Of a stretch of 64,000 bases of DNA, positions 46,360 through 56,879 are shown piece by piece; position 1 is the stretch's first letter; every line of letters begins with the position of its first letter. The stretch comes from Candidatus Nitrotoga sp. MKT (GTDB lineage: Bacteria > Pseudomonadota > Gammaproteobacteria > Burkholderiales > Gallionellaceae): contig QFXH01000001.1 of the NCBI GenBank assembly GCA_003402345.1, positions 62,001 to 126,000 of the forward strand, written 5' to 3'. A program made the position numbers and the translations under genes. The notes under the pieces were generated by a model. That model worked only from the letters and a program-made list of their open reading frames with translations. It was not told the origin of the DNA and searched no databases.

Positions 46360-48699
46360 ATGTCAATCAGTCTTGAAGACTATCAAGAATTACTTGATTC
46401 ACTCTCTCCTGCATTGCTGGAGGGTCTCCATTCTACGTGGCATGAAGCGACCAAGGTCTTTAGCGCGCGCGGTCTGGACAACTATCTCAAGGGCGCTTCC
46501 GCCCTAAAAAGCTTGGGCAAGGATGACAGCCTCGTTGCAACCTGGATCGACCATGCGCCTCTAGTAGCCAAAGAGATCGGTGAGGATGCCATACCTGACC
46601 TGGTGCAAAATGCACTAGCAATGGCCTCCAAAACCTCTGGCGCAGTAATCGAGCTGGTGCTCAGCACGGCACCCACAGCGGCTAACCGTCTCGGTGATGA
46701 AGCCTTGTTCCGCTCCTATCTGCAGTTCCTTAATACCCTTGTGTCCCAAGCACCGCGTGGTATGCGGCCAATGCTCGAAAATCTGGAAATATTGTTCGGC
46801 CAGCTCACCCTTGGCGGTCTACGGCGCTGGGCACTATGGGGGGCGCATGCTTACCGCACCAATTACCCGGAGCAGGCCAGCTATTTCAGCCTGCAATCCA
46901 AAGAATCCCTGGCTATGTTGCAGAAAGAAAGAAAGGGTACATTGTTTATCGATGTTCAGCGTCGCATCAACATGTATCTACGCGCATTGTGGGCGCGCGA
47001 CTTTTTCATGAAACCTACGTCTGGCGATTTTGAGACACGGGAAGGTTACCAACCCTTTATCGAGGGCTATTTTCTGCACATACCCGATGCTTATGATGAT
47101 TTCGTCGTAGGCGAAACTAAATTACCCGGCTTAGAAGTTTATCGTGCTGCTACTGCACATTGCGCGGCGCATATTGTCTATACCAGCGAGCCAATCTCAG
47201 CTGAAGCGCTAAATCCTTGGCAAATGGCAGTGATCAGCGTAATTGAAGACGCGCGCGTTGAAACGCTAGCTGTGCGTAAATTCCCCGGGCTCAAACATTT
47301 GTGGTCACAATTCCATACCATCACTTCGGGTCAAAACAGCACCGCAGGGGATTTTCTTAATCGCCTGGCACGCGCTCTGCTGGACGAAAGCTACCATGAC
47401 GATGATCCGTGGATAAACCAAGGACGGATATTGTTCAAAAGGGCTACAGACCACCTCGACACGAATCAAACCTCCTGGGATATCGGGGTACAGCTAGCAC
47501 ATGAATTCATGGTTAAGCATATTGGCTTTGCTCCCCGCAGCGATTTACTCACTACTTGTTATCGTGACGACAACCGTTATATTTGGGAATTCGAAGAGTT
47601 TGATTTTGACAAGGCGATGGCAGCTGGCTATAACGCTCCCAAACAGGTTCGTAAATATGTCAGCGCAGTTGAGCTAGCAAATGAAGTAGACGTAGAAAAT
47701 GCCGGCGACGATGCCGAAGAAATCTGGGTTTTGGACACCGAACTCTTCCCCTACGAAGACATGGGTAAATCTTTCAACGAACTGGAAGGTAAAGAACCTG
47801 TATCCGAGCCTTACTATTACTCGGAATGGGACTATCAGATACAGCTCGAACGTCCTGCCTGGGTTACCGTGCTGGAAAAGCGGCCGAAAGCGGGCGATTT
47901 GCAACTCATTAACGATATCACCCTACAGCACAAGAGAACTATAAACCGCTTGAAATTTCTGCTGGACGCGCTGCAACCACAGGGCGTGACCCGTATCCGC
48001 AAACTGGAAGATGGTGACGAGGTTGATATAAATGCCGCCATTCGGGCCATGATCGATATTCGCATGGGACAGCAACCTGATCAGCGCATCATGATGCGCT
48101 CGGTGCGTAAGGTGCGAGACATTTCAGTGATGGTGCTGCTGGATTTATCCGAGTCAACCAACGAAAAGGTGGCTGGACAAGATTACAGCATTCTTGATTT
48201 GCAGCGTCAGGCAACCGTACTGCTCGCAGACGCAATCAACAAAATCGGTGACCCTTTCGCAATTCACGGCTTTTTTTCGGATGGGCGCCACAAAGTAGAG
48301 TATTCTCGCTTTAAGAATTTTGACCAACCGTACAATGAAATTCCAAAATCCCGTTTGGCAGGCATGAAGGGGCAATTTTCCACGCGTATGGGAGCAGCAA
48401 TACGCCACGCCGGGCATTATCTGAAATTGCAAAAATCTACCAAAAAATTGTTGCTGTTGATTACCGACGGCGAGCCGGCGGACATAGATGTACGTGATCC
48501 ACAATATTTACGTTTCGATACCAAAAAAGCCGTAGAGGAAATGGCCCGTTCTGGCGTGACCACCTTCTGTATTTCACTTGACCCGAGAGCAGATCAATAT
48601 GTTTCCCGAATTTTTGGAGCCAAAAATTACATAGTGCTGGACCATGTAGAACGGCTGCCAGAAAAATTACCCGCACTTTATGCAGGACTTACACGATGA
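46360..48699 (+). CDS. cbbO: RuBisCO activase VWA subunit CbbO
   Basis: CbbO/NorD-like protein of 779 residues. The N-terminal and middle parts are helical. The C-terminal von Willebrand factor A domain (about 580-775) has MIDAS residues in VLLDLSESTN and later LLLITDGEPADI. CbbO couples CbbQ to RuBisCO. It ends overlapping the next gene by 4 bp (ATGA). Length is normal and the frame intact. Confidence 0.96.
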   Translation: MSISLEDYQELLDSLSPALLEGLHSTWHEATKVFSARGLDNYLKGASALKSLGKDDSLVATWIDHAPLVAKEIGEDAIPDLVQNALAMASKTSGAVIELVLSTAPTAANRLGDEALFRSYLQFLNTLVSQAPRGMRPMLENLEILFGQLTLGGLRRWALWGAHAYRTNYPEQASYFSLQSKESLAMLQKERKGTLFIDVQRRINMYLRALWARDFFMKPTSGDFETREGYQPFIEGYFLHIPDAYDDFVVGETKLPGLEVYRAATAHCAAHIVYTSEPISAEALNPWQMAVISVIEDARVETLAVRKFPGLKHLWSQFHTITSGQNSTAGDFLNRLARALLDESYHDDDPWINQGRILFKRATDHLDTNQTSWDIGVQLAHEFMVKHIGFAPRSDLLTTCYRDDNRYIWEFEEFDFDKAMAAGYNAPKQVRKYVSAVELANEVDVENAGDDAEEIWVLDTELFPYEDMGKSFNELEGKEPVSEPYYYSEWDYQIQLERPAWVTVLEKRPKAGDLQLINDITLQHKRTINRLKFLLDALQPQGVTRIRKLEDGDEVDINAAIRAMIDIRMGQQPDQRIMMRSVRKVRDISVMVLLDLSESTNEKVAGQDYSILDLQRQATVLLADAINKIGDPFAIHGFFSDGRHKVEYSRFKNFDQPYNEIPKSRLAGMKGQFSTRMGAAIRHAGHYLKLQKSTKKLLLLITDGEPADIDVRDPQYLRFDTKKAVEEMARSGVTTFCISLDPRADQYVSRIFGAKNYIVLDHVERLPEKLPALYAGLTR

Positions 48700-48998
48700 C
48701 ACTACAACTTTATGTCGGCGTCAACAATGACGCACAGGGCGGATTGACCCATTTGGGGCGTATCGTACGCGACGCTTGGGTATTCGGCATCTTGCCCGAA
48801 ACTGAAACCTGTGCAGGCTGGGATTCCGCACGCATGCAAAATTTGTACGAACAGGTTTATGCTGCTTGGGAACCTTACGCACACCTACCTAGCCGATTGC
48901 CAGAAAATCTACGTGAAAAACATGTACATTTGTATGCTCAGGCCATAAAAACTGCCCGTAACATGGGGTGGGATGCAGAACTGGATAAGGACGAGTAA
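48696..48998 (+). CDS. small protein of the cbb operon, unknown function
   Basis: 100 residues, no signal peptide, overlapping cbbO by 4 bp and therefore translationally coupled. It begins MTLQLYVGVNNDAQGGLTHL and continues RIVRDAWVFGILPETETCAG; the rest is helical (QNLYEQVYAAWEPYAHLPSR). It has one cysteine. I recognise no domain. Position suggests a role with CbbQO or RuBisCO, for example in assembly or regulation. Function is inference from context only. Confidence 0.75.
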   Translation: MTLQLYVGVNNDAQGGLTHLGRIVRDAWVFGILPETETCAGWDSARMQNLYEQVYAAWEPYAHLPSRLPENLREKHVHLYAQAIKTARNMGWDAELDKDE

Positions 48999-49238
48999 TA
49001 CATCGCCTGAACAATGAATGGTATTCCAAGGTATGGAATTTGGATACACAACCAGCCTGATCTTTAAAAAATAGACTGCCTAATGTATCCGGCTTGGGCT
49101 AAAAATCTCTAAATCATTAGCGTTTCAATGCTTCAAATTGGTCAAATAAAGCTTTTTTTGGGTAGCTGATAGCTTTCAAAAAAAGACCCTTTACATAAAA
49201 CTATTTACACCCTTCGGTTAACTGGTACTATACGCAGG

Positions 49239-49253
49239 TCAAGGTGACCTTGA
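49239..49253. promoter_or_regulatory. 15-bp perfect palindrome, operator candidate
   Basis: TCAAGGT, G, ACCTTGA lies 43 bp upstream of the secreted protein start at 49297. The position is that of a promoter or operator. A weaker hairpin (ATTCCA, TGGAAT, 49023-49039) lies earlier in the same 298-bp gap, in which I see nothing else. Confidence 0.45.
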
Positions 49254-49296
49254 TCCTATATTACTATCCTTCCAACTCTATATTTAGGAGCTTTTC

Positions 49297-49638
49297 ATGA
49301 AAAAGAGTCTTATAAATATCACAATCATGTCCTGTTTTGCATTGGGTGCATCCTTGGCGCAAGCTGATAACATGACTGGTGTTACTGCCTCTGGTGTATC
49401 TACCAACACCGGGATATCCTATGGTCCCTCTGGTGGCAGAGTCCAGCCTATGGGCGCAGATGGCCGTGTTCAGCCAAGCGCAGCCGGATTTGAAATTCAG
49501 AACGAACCACCTGCACATTACCGTTATTCCCATGTTTCCAATCAAACCAACATCGTTCAGTCCGGACCTAATGGACCGTTCAATCAATTGGGAAATCCAG
49601 GGATGAACTCACAAGAGCGTTATCCCATGGGAAGGTAA
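49297..49638 (+). CDS. small secreted protein, unknown function
   Basis: 113 residues with a signal peptide (MKKSLINITIMSCFALGASL, cleavage after AQA). The mature part (about 90 residues) is rich in Gly, Pro, Asn and Ser with little secondary structure, and ends in GMNSQERYPMGR. AGGAGC before the ATG is a good binding site, and a terminator follows (49681). It stands alone downstream of the cbb operon. No family recognised. Confidence 0.7.
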   Translation: MKKSLINITIMSCFALGASLAQADNMTGVTASGVSTNTGISYGPSGGRVQPMGADGRVQPSAAGFEIQNEPPAHYRYSHVSNQTNIVQSGPNGPFNQLGNPGMNSQERYPMGR

Positions 49639-49680
49639 CCAAATACGTTTAGTAACACTGAATGAACAAATTCTTTTAAA

Positions 49681-49715
49681 AACAATGCCAGCTTAATGCT
49701 GGCCTTGTTTTTTCT
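49681..49715. terminator. bidirectional intrinsic terminator
   Basis: Stem AACAATGCCAGC with GCTGGCCTTGTT around TTAAT (one mismatch), followed by a T run. It lies between the secreted protein and the convergent lolD. Confidence 0.85.
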
Positions 49716-49776
49716 GCTAAAACAAAATAACACAATCATCATGCAAACCGTATTGTGACAACGGCCTCTGCGGTAA

Positions 49777-50457
49777 TTACACTTCGTGTAGGATTCCATC
49801 CATCAGGCGAAGTTGACGCTGCATTTTTCCCGCTAGCTCCAAGTCGTGGGTAACTACAATAAAACTGGTATTAAGCCTGGAATTGAGTTCTTGCATCAGT
49901 TCAAATAATGCCTGCGCACTGGCGCGGTCAAGATTTCCGGTAGGCTCATCTGCCAATACACAGGCTGGCTCGGTGACTAGCGCGCGCGCTACGGCGACAC
50001 GCTGACGTTCACCACCTGAAAGTTCGGCGGGCAGATGCTCCGTACGGTGTGCGAGCCCTACCAACCCGAGCATACGCACGGCAATCGGGGCTGCTTCACT
50101 TTGTTTCATGCCACGAATTAGTAATGGCATGGCCACATTTTCCAGTGCGGTGAATTCCGCCAACAGATGATGGAACTGATACACAAAACCCAGCGCCCGA
50201 TTGCGCAGAGTGCCGCGCTCTGCTTCATTCAGGGTTTGCACATCGTGGCCGAGGAGGGCGACGCTGCCGCCGTTGGCCTTGTCCAATCCGCCGAGTAAGT
50301 GGAGGAGGGTGCTTTTGCCGGAGCCGGAGCTGCCTACGATGGCGATACGTTCGCCGCGCATGACGTCAATGTTAACGCCATTAAGCACAGGTACATTGAG
50401 TTTGCCTTGCACAAAGGTTTTGCATAAGTCGCGGCAGGAAATGACCATCTCACTCAT
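49777..50457 (-). CDS. lolD: lipoprotein-releasing ABC ATPase LolD
   Basis: 226 residues. Walker [14 protein letters not shown], signature [15 protein letters not shown], Walker [13 protein letters not shown] and H-loop VTHD are present. It energises release of lipoproteins from the inner membrane with LolC/E. It overlaps the permease gene by 8 bp. The start 50457 yields [15 protein letters not shown] as in the family. High confidence. Confidence 0.95.
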   Translation of the reverse strand: MSEMVISCRDLCKTFVQGKLNVPVLNGVNIDVMRGERIAIVGSSGSGKSTLLHLLGGLDKANGGSVALLGHDVQTLNEAERGTLRNRALGFVYQFHHLLAEFTALENVAMPLLIRGMKQSEAAPIAVRMLGLVGLAHRTEHLPAELSGGERQRVAVARALVTEPACVLADEPTGNLDRASAQALFELMQELNSRLNTSFIVVTHDLELAGKMQRQLRLMDGILHEV

Positions 50458-51709
50458 AGCGTAGTGCCTCCGCTGGCTGTGTTCTGGATGCGCGCCAACT
50501 TGGATAGAGCGTGGCGAGCAGGCTGATGAGAAAGGAGAAGCATGCCACGATCAGCACATCGCCGCGCTGTAAGTCGGAGGGCAATTCGCTGATGAAATAC
50601 ACTTCCTTGGAGAGGAAGTGCATGCCCAGCATCCGTTCTATAAACGGCACCACAGTGTCGATGTTGAGGCTTAGCAGCACGCCGCCTCCAACGCCGAGTA
50701 CCGAGCCGATCAGGCCAATCAGGGCGCCTTGCACGATAAAGATTTTCATGATGCTGGCGGGCGAAGCACCAAGCGTGCGCAGGATGGCGATGTCGGCTTG
50801 TTTGTCGGTAACTGCCATTACCAGCGTGGAGACAATGTTGAATGCAGCTACTGCCACGATGAGTGAGAGAATGATAAACATCATTTTCTTTTCGATCTGT
50901 ACTGCGCGGAAATAATTAGAGTGCTGGCGCGTCCAGTCGCTGACATTGATATTGCGCGGCAAGATACGTTGCATCTCGAAGGCTACGCGCGGAGCCAGAT
51001 CGAGGTTATGCAGACGTGCGCTGATGCCGCTTACCGCGCTATTCATTTGATAGAGCTTTTGCGCGTCATTAAGGTGAATGAGTGCCAGCGCATTGTCATA
51101 GGGGGCCATACCGATCTCAAAAATACCCACTACGCGGAATTGCTTGAGGCGTGGCACCATTCCAGCAGGCGTGATCTGCCCCTGAGGAGAGATGAGTAAC
51201 ACCTTGTCGTTCAGATGCGCCCCCAGCGTGTGCGCCAAATCTGAACCCAGCACGATGCCGAAACTGCCTGCCTGTAAGGCTTCCAGCGAACCGGCTTTCA
51301 TTTTGTCGGAGAGGTCTATCACTTTGCTTTCATCCTGCGGCAAAATGCCACGTACCATTACCCCCTGCACGTTTTGATCAAACGACACCATGCCTTGTCC
51401 ATTCACGAAAGGTGCGGCAGCCGCCACTTGCGGATATTTTGCCATAAGCTGTAAGGCCGATTGCCAATCGACCAAATAGTTACCCTCTTCACTGATTTGC
51501 AGGTGGGGCGCGATACCTAGGATGCGTGTGCGGATTTCTTTTTGGAAGCCGTTCATTACCGACAGCACTACAATCAGCGCAGCCACGCCCAAGGCCATAC
51601 CCAGCATTGAAATAAGCGAAATAAAGGAAATGAAATGATTGCGCCGTTTGGCACGGGTGTAACGCAGGCCGATAAAGAGTTCGTAAGGACGCAAAGTGAA
51701 GGTGCTCAA
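50450..51709 (-). CDS. lolC: lipoprotein-releasing permease LolC/LolE
   Basis: FtsX-type permease of 419 residues with an N-terminal helix (about 28-50), a periplasmic domain (about 50-270) and three C-terminal helices. The start [20 protein letters not shown] is diagnostic of LolC/E. Only one permease gene is present with lolD, so it may work as a homodimer (LolF-like). High confidence in family; LolC versus LolE cannot be decided. Confidence 0.93.
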   Translation of the reverse strand: MSTFTLRPYELFIGLRYTRAKRRNHFISFISLISMLGMALGVAALIVVLSVMNGFQKEIRTRILGIAPHLQISEEGNYLVDWQSALQLMAKYPQVAAAAPFVNGQGMVSFDQNVQGVMVRGILPQDESKVIDLSDKMKAGSLEALQAGSFGIVLGSDLAHTLGAHLNDKVLLISPQGQITPAGMVPRLKQFRVVGIFEIGMAPYDNALALIHLNDAQKLYQMNSAVSGISARLHNLDLAPRVAFEMQRILPRNINVSDWTRQHSNYFRAVQIEKKMMFIILSLIVAVAAFNIVSTLVMAVTDKQADIAILRTLGASPASIMKIFIVQGALIGLIGSVLGVGGGVLLSLNIDTVVPFIERMLGMHFLSKEVYFISELPSDLQRGDVLIVACFSFLISLLATLYPSWRASRTQPAEALRYE

Positions 51710-51865
51710 AAAGAATGGGGCGCTAGTTTGCCATAAGAGCGTTCTCTGTGGGATGGTAAACTAGTAAAGAAATAAATTACTTCATTGTGGTTATTCATCA
51801 AGACCAACAAGAATATGCGTTAATTTACGCAATATTCTGATTAAGTAATTTCGGACAAATTCAAC

Positions 51866-52909
51866 ATGAGAAATGTAGACATCGTTATCCTTGATTTATT
51901 CTTGCCGCAGGAGATTTCTGTCGACACTTGCGCCAACCTGCATGTGCCTGTCCTTGAGAAAATACTGGCGCGTGCCAAGCCTGCGTCGTTATCCTCAGAA
52001 ACTGGCTCAACAGGTGCGCTGGAAGAATGGCTGTGCCGGGCATTTGGTATCGCACGACAGCTGGACGAACCCATCGCACCGATCACCTTGATGGCGGACG
52101 GGATGCAGCCAGGTACGGGTTACTGGTTGCGTGCTGATCCAGTGTATCTGCAAATGCAGCGCACGCAATTGTCTTTGCATCCGGATGTACCATTGAATGC
52201 TGATGAAGCGGCTCAGTTGTGCGCCAGTTTGAATACGCATTTTGCCGCTGAAGGCTTACGTTTTTTTTCGCCCCATCCGCAGCGCTGGTATCTCCAGATG
52301 GAGAGCGTTCCAGATATCGTGACACGACCTTTGGCGCAGGTGACAGGCAGGAACGTACAATCGTATTTGCCGAAAGGTCAGAATGCCTTGCGTTGGCATA
52401 AAGTCTTCAACGAAATTCAAATGCTTTTTTTCGAACACGCTGTAAATCAGGCGCGCGAGGCGCGTGGTGATTTGCCCATAAACAGTATCTGGCTGTGGGG
52501 AGGAGGGCACGCGGTGGAACAATTGGCGCGGCCATATACGAAAATTTGTGGTGACAGTTTTCTGGCCGGAGCATTCGCGCAGGCGGCAGGTATTCCTTAT
52601 CAAATATTGCCGGGTGATTTAACCCAGTGTATTGATGATAATGAAGGTGATCTGTTGGTCATTTGGGAAGGTTTGCGCTGCCCACTTCAGCAAGGTGACC
52701 TCTATGCCTGGCGCGATTCGGTGCAGCGCCTTGAGCAAAGTTATATTGCGCCATTGTGGGAAGCACTGCGTAACGGGCGCATCAAGCAGCTTAGTTTGAA
52801 TGTACTTAATGCGGATGCGGGCACTGCACAGCGATTTGTGTTGACGCGCAGTGCGGTGTGGAAGCCGTGGCGCTTGTCCAAACCTTTGACGCGATATGCG
52901 TTGGTGTAG
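51866..52909 (+). CDS. RpfE-type regulatory / phosphoglycerate-mutase-like protein
   Basis: 347 residues, cytoplasmic. It matches the betaproteobacterial/Xanthomonas family annotated as RpfE-type regulatory protein or cofactor-independent phosphoglycerate-mutase homologue. Recognisable stretches are the early [20 protein letters not shown] and a central [14 protein letters not shown] followed by [15 protein letters not shown]. The metal-binding residues of true phosphoglycerate mutase are not obvious. It is divergent from lolC by 156 bp and precedes accA. Family is reasonably confident; the molecular role is not established. Confidence 0.75.
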   Translation: MRNVDIVILDLFLPQEISVDTCANLHVPVLEKILARAKPASLSSETGSTGALEEWLCRAFGIARQLDEPIAPITLMADGMQPGTGYWLRADPVYLQMQRTQLSLHPDVPLNADEAAQLCASLNTHFAAEGLRFFSPHPQRWYLQMESVPDIVTRPLAQVTGRNVQSYLPKGQNALRWHKVFNEIQMLFFEHAVNQAREARGDLPINSIWLWGGGHAVEQLARPYTKICGDSFLAGAFAQAAGIPYQILPGDLTQCIDDNEGDLLVIWEGLRCPLQQGDLYAWRDSVQRLEQSYIAPLWEALRNGRIKQLSLNVLNADAGTAQRFVLTRSAVWKPWRLSKPLTRYALV

Positions 52910-53016
52910 CAAAAAAAGACTACATTTTTAGTAACACAGCAAAATTTTATCCGCGCTTCTTTGGCCTGGCTAACGAGATACTGTATCATTTGGATACGCA
53001 AATCAATACGAAATTT

Positions 53017-53982
53017 ATGAAAGCTATCTTCTTGGATTTTGAGCAACCCATCGCCGAACTGGCAGGCAAAATTGAACAACTTCGCTTTGTACAGAATGAT
53101 TCTGCACTTGATATCTCCGATGAGATTAACCGTTTGCAAATAAAAAGCCAGGCGCTAGCCAAAGATATCTACGCCAAGCTCACGCCGTGGCAAATCTCAC
53201 AAGTGTCACGCCATCCTCAGCGACCCTACACGCTGGATTACATTCAGCACCTGTTTACTGATTTTGAAGAGCTGCATGGAGATCGCTCCTATGCCGATGA
53301 TCCGGCTATCGTCGGTGGGTTGGCGCGTTTTAATGGCCAAAGTGTGATGGTAATCGGACACCAAAAAGGACGTGATACGAAGGAGCGGCAATATCGCAAT
53401 TTTGGCATGCCTCGCCCAGAGGGCTACCGCAAGGCCATGCGTTTAATGCGACTGGCGGAGAAATTCGATATTCCCATTATGACTTTTATCGATACCCCAG
53501 GTGCGTACCCCGGAATTGGTGCAGAAGAACGTGGTCAATCCGAAGCCATCGGCAAAAGCTTATATGTGATGGCAGAATTACGGGTACCATTAATTTGTAC
53601 AGTGATCGGAGAGGGCGGCTCTGGTGGCGCGTTGGCCATTGCGGTGGGCGACGCGCTATTGATGCTGCAATACGCTACATATTCGGTCATCTCGCCAGAA
53701 GGCTGCGCTGCTATCCTTTGGAAAAATGCGGACAAATCCGCTGATGCGGCGGAAACGTTAGGTATCACCGCTACCAGATTGAAGGCATTGGGGTTAATCG
53801 ACAAGATCATAAACGAACCGCCAGGCGGTGCTCACCGCGATTATGCAGCAATGATGCTAACCTTGAAAAAAAGTTTACAGGATACCCTTAAACAGGTGCA
53901 ATCTCACTCTATGGACAAGCTATTGCAGATCCGTTTCAATCGCGTAATGGGCTATGGCAAGTTCAAGGAAGTCGAGCTTTGA
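53017..53982 (+). CDS. accA: acetyl-CoA carboxylase carboxyltransferase subunit alpha
   Basis: 321 residues catalysing the carboxyl transfer step to malonyl-CoA with AccD. Conserved [20 protein letters not shown] and [20 protein letters not shown] are present, with [11 protein letters not shown]. The start at 53017 ([12 protein letters not shown]) is chosen; an in-frame start at 52858 overlaps the previous gene and lacks support. tilS overlaps its end by 29 bp, a common accA-tilS arrangement. High confidence. Confidence 0.96.
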   Translation: MKAIFLDFEQPIAELAGKIEQLRFVQNDSALDISDEINRLQIKSQALAKDIYAKLTPWQISQVSRHPQRPYTLDYIQHLFTDFEELHGDRSYADDPAIVGGLARFNGQSVMVIGHQKGRDTKERQYRNFGMPRPEGYRKAMRLMRLAEKFDIPIMTFIDTPGAYPGIGAEERGQSEAIGKSLYVMAELRVPLICTVIGEGGSGGALAIAVGDALLMLQYATYSVISPEGCAAILWKNADKSADAAETLGITATRLKALGLIDKIINEPPGGAHRDYAAMMLTLKKSLQDTLKQVQSHSMDKLLQIRFNRVMGYGKFKEVEL

Positions 53983-55312
53983 TTTAACAGAGTGCGTCAC
54001 CGACGCGCTCTCACCCCTGCTTACTGCTGGCAGTACCATCTTGCTTGGACTAAGCGGTGGAGTTGATTCGGTCGTTTTGCTGCATCTGCTACAGCAGCTT
54101 TCCCCTCGTTATTCATGGCATTTAAGCGCATTACACGTACATCACGGTATTAGCCCGCAAGCGGACGCTTGGGCGGTATTCTGTGCTGATCTGTGCGCGC
54201 TTTACGAAGTCTCCTTACGAATCGAATATGTAAATATCGCACCGTTACGCTCACTAGGTATTGAAGCGGCAGCGCGAAAACTTCGTCACGCTGCGCTGGC
54301 ACAACAGCAAGTAGATTTTATAGCGCTGGCGCATCATCTTGATGATCAGGCAGAAACTTTGCTGCTGCAATTGCTGCGCGGAGCTGGAGTGCGCGGCGCA
54401 AGCGCCATGCCAGCTATAACGCATCGTGTTAATGCCCCGACACTATTACGCCCTTTGCTTAACGTTCCTCGCTCCAGATTACTGGAATACGCTCAACAGC
54501 ATGGCCTCCAGTGGGTGGAAGATGAAAGCAACGCTGATGACGCTTACCCCCGCAATTTTTTACGTCATCGCATACTGCCGCTATTGGAACAACGATTTCC
54601 AGCCTACCGCAAAACTTTGTTGCGTAGCTCACAGCATTTTGCCGAGGCAGCTGAACTGTTGGACGAGTTGGCACAGCAGGATGCGGAATTGGCAATAGTG
54701 GGTAACCGTTTAGATGTTAAAAAACTACGTGTGTTAGGTGGTATACGGGGGAAAAATCTATTGCGTTATTTTCTTGCGGCGCAAGGGACGCCGATTCCAG
54801 ACAGTACACGGCTACAAGAAATGCTGCGGCAGCTATGTAATGCTCGCCAAGATGCGCAGGTGTGCATCGACTGGCAGGGCTGGCAAATGCGTCGATACCG
54901 CGATCATGCTTACACCATGTCTGCGCTGCCGCCACCGGTTGATTTCACCGTTATGTGGCATGGTGAAACAAAAGTATTGTTGCCTCCGCCACACGGTGCG
55001 CTTCTTTTTAAACCTGCCATCGGGCAGGGTATCAGTTTGGCAAAATTGCAACTCGGCATTGTCAAGATTCATTCCCGTCATGGCGGTGAAAACATTCAGG
55101 TGGATGCTGCGCGACCGAAACGAGACTTGAAAAATCTATTGCAGGAACATGGGACACTGCCGTGGCAACGCGATTTGTTACCATTGCTTTTTTGCGATGC
55201 TGACCTAGTGTGTATCCCGGGCATAGCGATAGCCAATACATATCTGGCTCAGTCGAATGAAGCTGGTGTGGTGGTCATTTGGCGCGCAATGCTGAATATG
55301 GCAGAGTTTTGA
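53954..55312 (+). CDS. tilS: tRNA(Ile)-lysidine synthetase
   Basis: 452 residues. PP-loop SGGVDS (34-39) and the LHVHHGI segment mark the N-terminal N-type ATP pyrophosphatase domain. C-terminal TilS substrate-binding domains follow. It modifies C34 of tRNA-Ile2 to lysidine so that AUA is read as Ile. The start lies within the last codons of accA (29-bp overlap). High confidence. Confidence 0.95.
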   Translation: MASSRKSSFDLTECVTDALSPLLTAGSTILLGLSGGVDSVVLLHLLQQLSPRYSWHLSALHVHHGISPQADAWAVFCADLCALYEVSLRIEYVNIAPLRSLGIEAAARKLRHAALAQQQVDFIALAHHLDDQAETLLLQLLRGAGVRGASAMPAITHRVNAPTLLRPLLNVPRSRLLEYAQQHGLQWVEDESNADDAYPRNFLRHRILPLLEQRFPAYRKTLLRSSQHFAEAAELLDELAQQDAELAIVGNRLDVKKLRVLGGIRGKNLLRYFLAAQGTPIPDSTRLQEMLRQLCNARQDAQVCIDWQGWQMRRYRDHAYTMSALPPPVDFTVMWHGETKVLLPPPHGALLFKPAIGQGISLAKLQLGIVKIHSRHGGENIQVDAARPKRDLKNLLQEHGTLPWQRDLLPLLFCDADLVCIPGIAIANTYLAQSNEAGVVVIWRAMLNMAEF

Positions 55313-55401
55313 TTAAATTAGTAAAGTCCAGTCCTGGGTAGACGTTGTTTATTTTTTACTGATATTACTAAACGCCACATAGAACAGCTTGGTCTTTTGG
55401 A

Positions 55402-55752
55402 CTACATATAGCTAACTGATGGATAACCTTCCCTTGTTGATATCTTAACTTTCCTATGATTAGAAATATTTTGTATGACTTCTTTTTGCTTAATGAAATC
55501 GAAAAGTTCGGTGGTTGTATAGTCCTGTAAATACTGATCGCTTATTTTAAATTCTTTGATCATTCCGGAAATTTCCACATAAAAAATCATCGCATTTTCA
55601 TTAAAATCGCGCTTGCGTTTTACTTTGCATCCAGGAATCATATTTAACAGATGCTTACTTATTACCTCATGTTTTACTTTCATTTCATTTAGTTGAGGCC
55701 TTTTGAACCATTTGATCATCCAGTTTCTTACCATTTGATTATGTACGTACAT
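55402..55752 (-). CDS. small protein of unknown function (AT-rich gene)
   Basis: 116 residues, basic and cytoplasmic in appearance, with no signal peptide or recognised domain (MYVHNQMVRNWMIKWFKR...). The gene is AT-rich unlike its neighbours, which suggests acquired DNA. A palindrome ATGTACGTACAT covers its start codon and a 17-nt palindrome lies 44 bp upstream; these support real regulation. It might equally be a chance frame. No function can be proposed. Confidence 0.45.
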   Translation of the reverse strand: MYVHNQMVRNWMIKWFKRPQLNEMKVKHEVISKHLLNMIPGCKVKRKRDFNENAMIFYVEISGMIKEFKISDQYLQDYTTTELFDFIKQKEVIQNISNHRKVKISTREGYPSVSYM

Positions 55753-55795
55753 TCTAGCTTAATCTTAAATTGTGAAGTTTTTATAATCGGAATTG

Positions 55796-55812
55796 TTGGT
55801 ACAGTGTACCAA
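55796..55812. promoter_or_regulatory. 17-nt perfect palindrome, operator candidate
   Basis: TTGGTACA, G, TGTACCAA. It lies 44 bp upstream of the small gene at 55752; ATGTACGTACAT (55741-55752) overlaps that gene's start and is related (GTAC core). Confidence 0.5.
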
Positions 55813-56231
55813 GGAGCTAAGTTGGAACTCTTTAGGACTGATGGGGCGAATGTCATAGCTTTCCGATTGATTATAGAATATTCCAATATGGGTCAAAAAT
55901 TTTGTCATAGTTTCAATCTATGTAAAATATATTGGCCGCAGGCAGTAGCGAACTTACTGTGCCATTACTTGCCACAATGGTAGTGGCAGTGATTTAAACG
56001 GTTACTTACAAGAAAGACGGAATGTTGCGTGAAAATTGAACACCAGTAATGTTTACACCGTTCTTTACAAGATTTATTTCTTGCACAATTAAAAATTAAA
56101 ATAGTTAATTTATCAAAATTAATGCAAATAAACTTGCTACTGTAGCCTGGGCTAGTATTTATAATTTCTTGTAATTAATACCGTGACTTGATACAGTTAA
56201 CCGTCTTTTCAACCATATGGAAGTTAACATC
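55813..56231. other. non-coding AT-rich region upstream of the HU gene
   Basis: About 420 bp without a convincing gene. A stem-loop TGCCATTAC (55960-55968) with GTAGTGGCA (55980-55988) is present. Open frames here lack binding sites. It probably holds the HU-gene promoter. Confidence 0.4.
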
Positions 56232-56525
56232 ATGAATAAATCAGAACTAATTGATGCAGTAGCTAAATCCACCAAGATGACAAAGTCCGATATAGAAAAA
56301 ACCCTAAATGCTCTGACGGCAACTATTCAAATTTCTTTAACGAAAGGCAATAATGTTCAACTAATTGGTTTTGGTACGTTTGCCGTCGAAGCGCGTGCCG
56401 CGCGAATTGGTCGCAATCCAGCCACAGGAAAAGAATTGAAGATATCAGCCAAGAATGTTGTTAAATTTAAAGTTGGCAGTAAGTTGAAAGATGCGGTCGC
56501 TGGTACAAAAATCAAGAAAAAATAA
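56232..56525 (+). CDS. HU-family DNA-binding protein
   Basis: Histone-like protein of 97 residues from ATG 56232 (GGAAG about 10 bp upstream). It has the N-terminus MNKSELIDAVAKSTKMTKSD and the DNA-binding arm IGFGTFAVEARAARIGRNPA. The final lysines (GTKIKKK) extend the usual end. It bends and compacts DNA as a dimer. A nine-base-pair hairpin follows the stop codon. Identity is certain; whether this is the main HU or a paralogue is not. Confidence 0.93.
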   Translation: MNKSELIDAVAKSTKMTKSDIEKTLNALTATIQISLTKGNNVQLIGFGTFAVEARAARIGRNPATGKELKISAKNVVKFKVGSKLKDAVAGTKIKKK

Positions 56526-56546
56526 TAAGAGTTAAGATAACTCTTA
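56526..56546 (+). terminator. perfect hairpin after the HU gene
   Basis: Arms TAAGAGTTA (56526-56534) and TAACTCTTA (56538-56546) around AGA. The loop is only 3 nt and no long T run follows, so termination may be weak or the stem may stabilise the mRNA end. Confidence 0.55.
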
Positions 56547-56661
56547 CAGTTGCTAAGAGCTTTAGGAGATGGACTACATATAGCCTGCTGTATATTTCTT
56601 GAATGAAGGATCAGAAAGTGAATCACTCTCTATAATTTCAAGACTATCAAGGAGCGAAATC

Positions 56662-56775
56662 ATGGGTAAAGGTCAAGAAAGTAAAAAGGCAGTCAAGAAA
56701 GAACCTACTAAAACGCTAAAGGAAAAAAAGGCTGCAAAGAAGATAAAAAAAGATGAGAAGATGCGACAAGGATAA
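56662..56775 (+). CDS. 37-residue lysine-rich small protein
   Basis: MGKGQESKKAVKKEPTKTLK followed by EKKAAKKIKKDEKMRQG; about 40 percent of residues are lysine. AAGGAG (56649-56654) lies seven bases before the ATG. It lies 136 bp downstream of the HU gene on the same strand. The composition suggests nucleic-acid or ribosome binding; it could be a small nucleoid or RNA-associated protein. No homologue can be named. Confidence 0.6.
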   Translation: MGKGQESKKAVKKEPTKTLKEKKAAKKIKKDEKMRQG

Positions 56776-56879
56776 TTCGCACTGGATCGGATAAATGTGA
56801 ACAACGGAAACTGTTAGAGAGCGTCAATTAGGAATACAGTCGTACTCTTAGAGAATTGGTTAGCTTTTTAGCATTGTTT

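Noticed and set aside
55693..55983. 96-codon frame on the plus strand
   Set aside because: It runs through palindromes and the start of the opposite small gene and has no binding site.
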